Virus record (IMG/VR): IMGVR_UViG_3300021962_007571
Span: 19,526-83,525 of that record
Direction: 5' to 3' (one strand)
Origin: a virus
Length of the DNA stretch: 64,000 nucleotides
The translations under genes were made by a program, and so were the position numbers. The notes beneath the pieces are model-generated. The model was not told the origin of the DNA, did no database searches, and saw only the letters and a program-made list of their open reading frames with translations. Of the stretch, positions 59,818 through 64,000 are shown one piece after another (position 1 is the first letter of the stretch; every line of letters begins with the position of its first letter).

Positions 59818-61842
59818 ATGATAGAGTCAATGGATAACGAAAACCAAAAAGAAAACAAAAGAACCTCAGATTCATCAACACCCGCGTTAGACAATTTTAG
59901 TCGTGATTTGATTAAGTTGGCGGAACAAGGTAAATTAGACCCTGTTGTTGGTAGAGAAAAAGAAATTTTGCGTATCGCACAAATTCTTTCTCGTAGAAAG
60001 AAAAATAACCCAATTATCATAGGGGAACCAGGTTGTGGTAAAACCGCAATTGTTGAAGGTTTAGCTATGAAAATATACGAGGGTGATTGTCCAAGGAATC
60101 TAGCGGATAAAAGAATCTTATCTTTAGATATGACATCTATTGTTGCTGGTACAAAATATCGAGGACAATTTGAGGAAAGAATGAAAGTTGTAATTGAAGA
60201 ATTACAAGCTAACCCTGATATTATCATTTTTATTGATGAAATTCACACCATTGTAGGTGCGGGTAACTCATCAGGTTCATTAGACGCTTCTAATATCTTT
60301 AAACCTGCACTTGCTCGTGGTGAAATCCAATGTGTTGGAGCAACTACTTTAGACGAGTACCGTAAAAACTTTGAGAAGGATGGGGCTTTGGAGCGTCGTT
60401 TCCAAAAAGTAATTGTAGATGGGGCAACTAAAGAAGAGACTTTGGTTATTCTACAAAACCTAAAAGATAGATATGAGAATTTCCATAAAGTGTCTTTTAG
60501 TGATGAAGTACTTCAAACTTGTGTTAATCTAGCTGAAAGATATATTACAGATAGAGAATTCCCCGATAAGGCAATTGATATCTTAGATGAGGTTGGGGCT
60601 CGTAGTCAGGTCGATATTAAATTACCTGAAATTATTGAAGAGTTGAAATTGAAAGCTCTTGATATTAAAAATCAAAAGGTTGAGGTTGTTAAAAGTCAGA
60701 AGTACGAAGAGGCTGCTCAACTTAGAGATAAAGAACGAAAAATTACTTCTAAACTTGAGGAAGAGAAAAAGAAATTTGAGGATAGTCTAATCACCAAAAA
60801 GAAAGAAGTTAGTTTAGATTTAGTCTATGACGTAGTTTCAAATATGACTAAAATCCCAGTTAGTAAACTAAATGCTGACGATACCAAAGCGTTAGTTGAC
60901 TTAGACTCTAATCTAAACAAAAAGGTTATTGGTCAACCTGAAGCGGTTAAACGTATTGCAAAATCAATCCGTAGAAATCGTTTGGGAATTAAAGACCCAA
61001 ATCGCCCAATCGGTTCATTTATTTTCTTAGGGTCAACTGGTGTTGGTAAAACTTACTTGGCGAAACAATTGGCAAGAGAAGTGTTTGGTAGTGAAGATAA
61101 CCTTATCCGTGTGGATATGTCTGAGTACCAAGAGAAACACACCGTATCTCGTTTAATTGGAGCACCTCCAGGATATGTAGGATATGATGAGGGCGGACAA
61201 TTAACGGAACAAGTTAAAAACAAACCTTATTCTGTAATCTTGTTTGATGAGATTGAGAAAGCAAACAAAGATATCTTCTCATCTTTACTTCAAATGTTAG
61301 ATGATGGTCATATGACTGATGGATTAGGTCGTAAGATTAACTTCAAAAACTGTATCATCATTATGACATCAAACTTGGGAGTTAAAAAATTACAGGACTT
61401 TGGTAATGGTGTTGGGTTTTCAAATTCAAACAACGCCTTCGTTAATGAAGAGTTAAGAAAACAAACTCTACAAAAAGAATTGAAGAAATTCTTTGCACCT
61501 GAGTTCTTAAATCGTATTGACGATACCATCATATTCAATAGTCTTGGACAAAACGATGTTGATAAGATTGTTGCAATTGAATTAGATAAGTTAAAAGTTC
61601 GTTTAGATAATATGAAGTATAATATCACTTTTGATGAGTCAATTTCTAAAATGATTTCTAAAGTAGGATTTGATGAAATGTATGGAGCTCGTCCTTTAAA
61701 AAGAGCGATTCAAGACAAAGTGGAAGACTTCATTTCTGAAGAAGTTCTTAAAGGAAATCTTAAAGAAGAAGTTAAGTATGTCCTAATAACCGAAGATGGT
61801 GAAAATGTAACCATCCAATTTAAAAATAAAAAAGGGGTTTAA
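59818..61842 (+). CDS. clpC: ClpC-like AAA+ unfoldase lacking the N-domain
   Basis: 674 residues. First AAA+ domain: GEPGCGKTA (69-76) and [13 protein letters not shown]; middle domain with a UVR-type helix ([15 protein letters not shown], ~290-305); second AAA+: GSTGVGKT (405-412), [10 protein letters not shown] and NRIDD. V532-G533-F534 sits where ClpC/ClpX-type partners carry the ClpP-docking tripeptide, so the enzyme may feed host ClpP. It starts directly at DNFSRDL, without the ~140-residue Clp_N domain that binds substrates and adaptors. Phage ClpC-type proteins are unusual; target probably host or phage regulators. Confidence 0.9.
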   Translation: MIESMDNENQKENKRTSDSSTPALDNFSRDLIKLAEQGKLDPVVGREKEILRIAQILSRRKKNNPIIIGEPGCGKTAIVEGLAMKIYEGDCPRNLADKRILSLDMTSIVAGTKYRGQFEERMKVVIEELQANPDIIIFIDEIHTIVGAGNSSGSLDASNIFKPALARGEIQCVGATTLDEYRKNFEKDGALERRFQKVIVDGATKEETLVILQNLKDRYENFHKVSFSDEVLQTCVNLAERYITDREFPDKAIDILDEVGARSQVDIKLPEIIEELKLKALDIKNQKVEVVKSQKYEEAAQLRDKERKITSKLEEEKKKFEDSLITKKKEVSLDLVYDVVSNMTKIPVSKLNADDTKALVDLDSNLNKKVIGQPEAVKRIAKSIRRNRLGIKDPNRPIGSFIFLGSTGVGKTYLAKQLAREVFGSEDNLIRVDMSEYQEKHTVSRLIGAPPGYVGYDEGGQLTEQVKNKPYSVILFDEIEKANKDIFSSLLQMLDDGHMTDGLGRKINFKNCIIIMTSNLGVKKLQDFGNGVGFSNSNNAFVNEELRKQTLQKELKKFFAPEFLNRIDDTIIFNSLGQNDVDKIVAIELDKLKVRLDNMKYNITFDESISKMISKVGFDEMYGARPLKRAIQDKVEDFISEEVLKGNLKEEVKYVLITEDGENVTIQFKNKKGV

Positions 61843-61858
61843 TACCCCTTTTTTTTAT
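61828..61858 (+). terminator. intrinsic terminator of the ClpC-like gene
   Basis: AAAAAAGGGGT/ACCCCTTTTTT stem with a 5-base loop overlapping the stop codon, followed by T8. Confidence 0.9.
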
Positions 61859-61882
61859 GACCAAATTTATAAATCATTAAAA

Positions 61883-61904
61883 AACCCCTCCAAAAGAAGG
61901 GGTT
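61883..61904 (-). terminator. intrinsic terminator of the peptidase gene
   Basis: AACCCCT/AGGGGTT stem with an 8-base loop and a T-run on the minus strand, between convergent genes. Confidence 0.8.
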
Positions 61905-61910
61905 ATTTTT

Positions 61911-62738
61911 TTACCAGTATCTAAACGATAAGGATTTTTGTTTTTCGTGAGTGTATTTTTGATACCCTAACAATTCAATCATTTGTTTACCAACATCAAT
62001 ACCGTTAAACGTATCTTCCACAACCACATATTCGTTTTTAGTATGATAATCGTAATACCCTATTGAAATATTAATACAGGAGAAATCAAATTTAGTTTTC
62101 AATGCGTAAACATCAGTATATGGATGTATCATATATTTTCGGTTACTCATACCTTCAGTGATTACTTTATCACATTTTTCAAAGAATTCACTGTCTCTAT
62201 CAAATAATTTAGCACCATAACAAGTTTCTGTTACCATCCAATTTTCAGGTGCGTCGAACTGAATTGCATATCCTACGTTTGTGAAGAAACTTGGGTCCGC
62301 CATTTTTGAACCGTGACAACCTGTTTCCTCAGATACAAAGAATGCCGCTTTAAGATTTGGTAATTCTTTTAGAAGTTCAAAACAGGCAAAAACTCCGCAC
62401 TTATCATCACCTCCAATACCTGTTGGGTTACCACTATCATTATACGCTTTAAGTGATAGTTTTAATTCACCCTCAGTATTTGGTAACATTTCTTCTCTAA
62501 CATTGATAGTGTCTAATTCGTGGACCGTATCGGTGTGTGCAATAACACAAGGAAAAACAAAGTCTTCAGGAAGTTCTCCTGTTTGTTTTATCGCATAAAC
62601 ATTTAAATGTTCGTCAACGTAGTGTTCAATATTATTGGACTTTAACCAGTCAACAATAAATTGAACCATTAAATCTTCTTGATATGTGTGGGTAGGTACT
62701 GATAGGACCTCCTTTAGTAACTGCAAATCTCTTGCCAT
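61911..62738 (-). CDS. M20/M42-type zinc aminopeptidase-like protein
   Basis: 275 residues. Metal-site motifs: VIAHTDTVH (H68, D70), GIGGDDKCGV (D111), FFVSEETGCHG (E137 as base, E138) and HTKNEYV (H232), typical of M20/M28/M42 di-zinc peptidases such as peptidase T. It lacks the full dimerisation (lid) domain, and at 275 residues is shorter than most (~370-420). It may trim peptides released by Clp or recycle amino acids. Has its own host-type promoter. Confidence 0.85.
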   Translation of the reverse strand: MARDLQLLKEVLSVPTHTYQEDLMVQFIVDWLKSNNIEHYVDEHLNVYAIKQTGELPEDFVFPCVIAHTDTVHELDTINVREEMLPNTEGELKLSLKAYNDSGNPTGIGGDDKCGVFACFELLKELPNLKAAFFVSEETGCHGSKMADPSFFTNVGYAIQFDAPENWMVTETCYGAKLFDRDSEFFEKCDKVITEGMSNRKYMIHPYTDVYALKTKFDFSCINISIGYYDYHTKNEYVVVEDTFNGIDVGKQMIELLGYQKYTHEKQKSLSFRYW

Positions 62739-62757
62739 AATTTTAGTTTATTAGACA

Positions 62758-62788
62758 CAAAGATAGGCATTTTATTTTAATCAAACAA
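62758..62788 (-). promoter_or_regulatory. host-type promoter (TTG-N20-TATCTTTG) for the peptidase gene
   Basis: On the minus strand, TTG at 62788-62786 and TATCTTTG at 62765-62758, spacer 20 bases. The -33 box lies in the end of the upstream gene. Confidence 0.75.
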
Positions 62789-63805
62789 CTCTGGATGATA
62801 TAAAAAATTATTAAATTGTTCTAAATCGTAATTCCCTTTCTTAAAATCCATAGTACCCTTTGCTTTATACTCAACTTCAATTTTATTGTTTTCAGGATTT
62901 ACTCTTATAACTTTGAACATCATTTTATTTTCATCTTTTGGTCTACCATACCAAACATTATATTTAAATTTTTTACCAATGAGTGATACTATTTTTTTAT
63001 ACTCATCTAAATTAGCGAACTTATCATCATCCTCCATATCGGATATAATAGACTCTAATTGGTATTTTACACTTCGATTAAATGAAGTAGAATCAAATTC
63101 ATTACTACCCATATAATCGTACATATTATTCCAATAATCACCATCAACTGACTTATCGTGACCAACTTTTTTTAATAACGTAAATAAGTCACTATTTTTT
63201 TCTCCGTACTTATCGTACAATTTAATTAAATTATCAACCGTTGTCATATATTTGTAAAAACAACCTTGGGTGTTGTGAATACCGTTTTCTAAAAATATAT
63301 CACATAATTCCTTATTTATTTCCTTTTCCATAGAATTCTTCATTCCTGAGTCCATCTCAACTTCATAATCACCTATAATATAATCAACTCGTTTACTAAA
63401 CAAATCATTAAGTAATCTACAAAATTCTATCGCCTGACTATCGTCTTGTAAGTTTAGATTTGGAGCTACTAATCTTTTAATTTCCTCCATTAATTCTTTA
63501 TTCTCATTATCAAAATAAGGAAACACATAACCTTGACTCCAATCTTCCTCGGCTCTGTAATTGTCAAATAATTCCAAGTTACTATATGATGAATATAAAT
63601 TATTTAAAAACCAAATATCGTCATCTGATAAGTCAAACAATCTAAAATATTGTTCATCATTTTCAAATTTTAGACTAATAATACCATTATCTCTAACATT
63701 AAAAATTAACTCGTCATTTAAACCTTTACCATCAATTAATCCCCTTTTAAACATATGTAGTTGCATATATAACCAATCGGGATTTGACTCTTTTAGTATT
63801 TTCAT
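62777..63805 (-). CDS. unknown acidic protein, 342 residues
   Basis: Soluble, acidic, mostly helical protein; N-terminus KILKESNPDWLYMQLHMFKRG. A C-terminal ~75-residue segment (KFKYNVWYGRPKDENKMMFKVIRV) looks like a small beta-barrel that could bind nucleic acid, but this is a guess. Preceded at 17 bases by a TATTTAT motif and divergent from the tmRNA. Confidence 0.65.
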   Translation of the reverse strand: MKILKESNPDWLYMQLHMFKRGLIDGKGLNDELIFNVRDNGIISLKFENDEQYFRLFDLSDDDIWFLNNLYSSYSNLELFDNYRAEEDWSQGYVFPYFDNENKELMEEIKRLVAPNLNLQDDSQAIEFCRLLNDLFSKRVDYIIGDYEVEMDSGMKNSMEKEINKELCDIFLENGIHNTQGCFYKYMTTVDNLIKLYDKYGEKNSDLFTLLKKVGHDKSVDGDYWNNMYDYMGSNEFDSTSFNRSVKYQLESIISDMEDDDKFANLDEYKKIVSLIGKKFKYNVWYGRPKDENKMMFKVIRVNPENNKIEVEYKAKGTMDFKKGNYDLEQFNNFLYHPELFD

Positions 63806-63822
63806 CTATATTTACTTTAACA

Positions 63823-63829
63823 ATAAATA
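63823..63829 (-). promoter_or_regulatory. candidate phage late promoter (TATTTAT)
   Basis: Minus-strand TATTTAT (within GTATTTATTG) 17 bases before the ATG at 63805. Confidence 0.45.
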
Positions 63830-63838
63830 CATTGAACA

Positions 63839-63870
63839 TTTGGATATTTAAAAAACAAATCGTATCTTTG
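63839..63870 (+). promoter_or_regulatory. host-type promoter (TTTG-N20-TATCTTTG) for the tmRNA
   Basis: TTTG at 63839-63842 and TATCTTTG at 63863-63870 with a 20-base spacer; mature tmRNA would start ~20 bases later at GGGG after 5' processing. Confidence 0.8.
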
Positions 63871-63889
63871 TACTGTTCTTTGAAAATAT

Positions 63890-64000
63890 GGGGATGAATG
63901 GAATCGATTGGCATTGTTGCGTATCGGTGGCACGTCGGAACTGAATTAATTCCGTAAAAACTGATTCAAAACTGTAAACGGCAACGTTTTAGACAAAATG
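63890..64000 (+). ncRNA. ssrA: tmRNA (5' part, cut by window edge)
   Basis: GGGGATGAATGGAATCGATTGG matches the conserved 5' tmRNA region (G-rich acceptor strand, then TGGxxTCGA of the tRNA-like domain). CGGAA/TTCCG (within 63926-63950) fits pseudoknot 1. The sequence AAACTGTAAACGGCAACGTTTTAGAC fits the region just before and at the resume codon: a GGC (Gly) resume codon would begin a tag reading G-N-V-L-D-K-M, with the rest outside the window. The 3' acceptor half is missing. Reading of the tag is tentative. Confidence 0.75.

Overview
This window looks like part of the genome of a large T4-like, contractile-tailed phage of a Bacteroidetes (Flavobacteriia-like) host. A T4-type head module is present: large terminase, portal, prohead protease, scaffold and a major capsid protein with a gp23-style cleavage site. 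There is also a family-B DNA polymerase, PhoH, dUTPase and a gp55-like sigma factor. The host assignment rests on base composition (AT-rich), absence of Shine-Dalgarno sequences, seven promoters of the Bacteroidetes form TTTG/TTG-N19-20-TAnnTTTG, and Bacteroidetes-like versions of bS21 and methylglyoxal synthase. I saw no tRNA gene, CRISPR array, insertion sequence or integrase.

Layout. 1-5.1 kb: start of an unknown gene (-), SNF2 helicase, a superoxide dismutase-like/nuclease-like fusion, neck-like protein. 5.1-8.3 kb (-): DNA polymerase and a small gene. 8.3-12.5 kb (-): five sugar-transfer genes. 12.6-19.8 kb (-): collagen-like, adhesin and very large repeat-rich fibre genes. 19.9-22.4 kb (+): small, probably virion-associated genes. 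22.5-31.3 kb (+): glycosyltransferases mixed with exonuclease, dUTPase, methyltransferase, PhoH and a degenerate HAD-like protein. 31.3-38.6 kb (+): late sigma factor, then tail/baseplate-like genes. 38.6-43.7 kb: FKBP isomerase, methylglyoxal synthase, lipoprotein, OmpA-like protein and a candidate small RNA. 43.7-58.9 kb (-): head morphogenesis. 49.2 kb (+): a small bS21 gene set inside the head cluster. 59.2-62.7 kb: UVR-motif protein, ClpC-like unfoldase and an M20-type peptidase. 63.9 kb: 5' half of a tmRNA, cut by the window edge.

Two promoter classes seem to divide the genome. TAnnTTTG promoters, the kind a host sigma factor would read, precede genes that touch host physiology: bS21, tmRNA, ClpC, the peptidase, a lipoprotein, the small RNA and one unknown gene. 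A second motif, TATTTAT on the coding strand and usually 4-27 bases before the start codon, precedes structural and other probable late genes. It is the reverse complement of the core of the T4 late promoter, and a gp55-like sigma factor is encoded here.

The most noteworthy points are: (i) a phage bS21 without a Shine-Dalgarno and with Phe at the position of the host's ASD-contacting Tyr54; (ii) a superoxide dismutase domain fused to a PD-(D/E)XK-like nuclease domain in a late gene, with a possible capsid-targeting N-terminus; (iii) an unannotated ~110-nt RNA with its own promoter, GNRA hairpin, terminator and duplicated 16-nt motif; (iv) paired inverted-repeat operators upstream of an N-domain-less ClpC beside a UVR-motif protein. 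All functional statements come from motif reading by eye; no database search was run.
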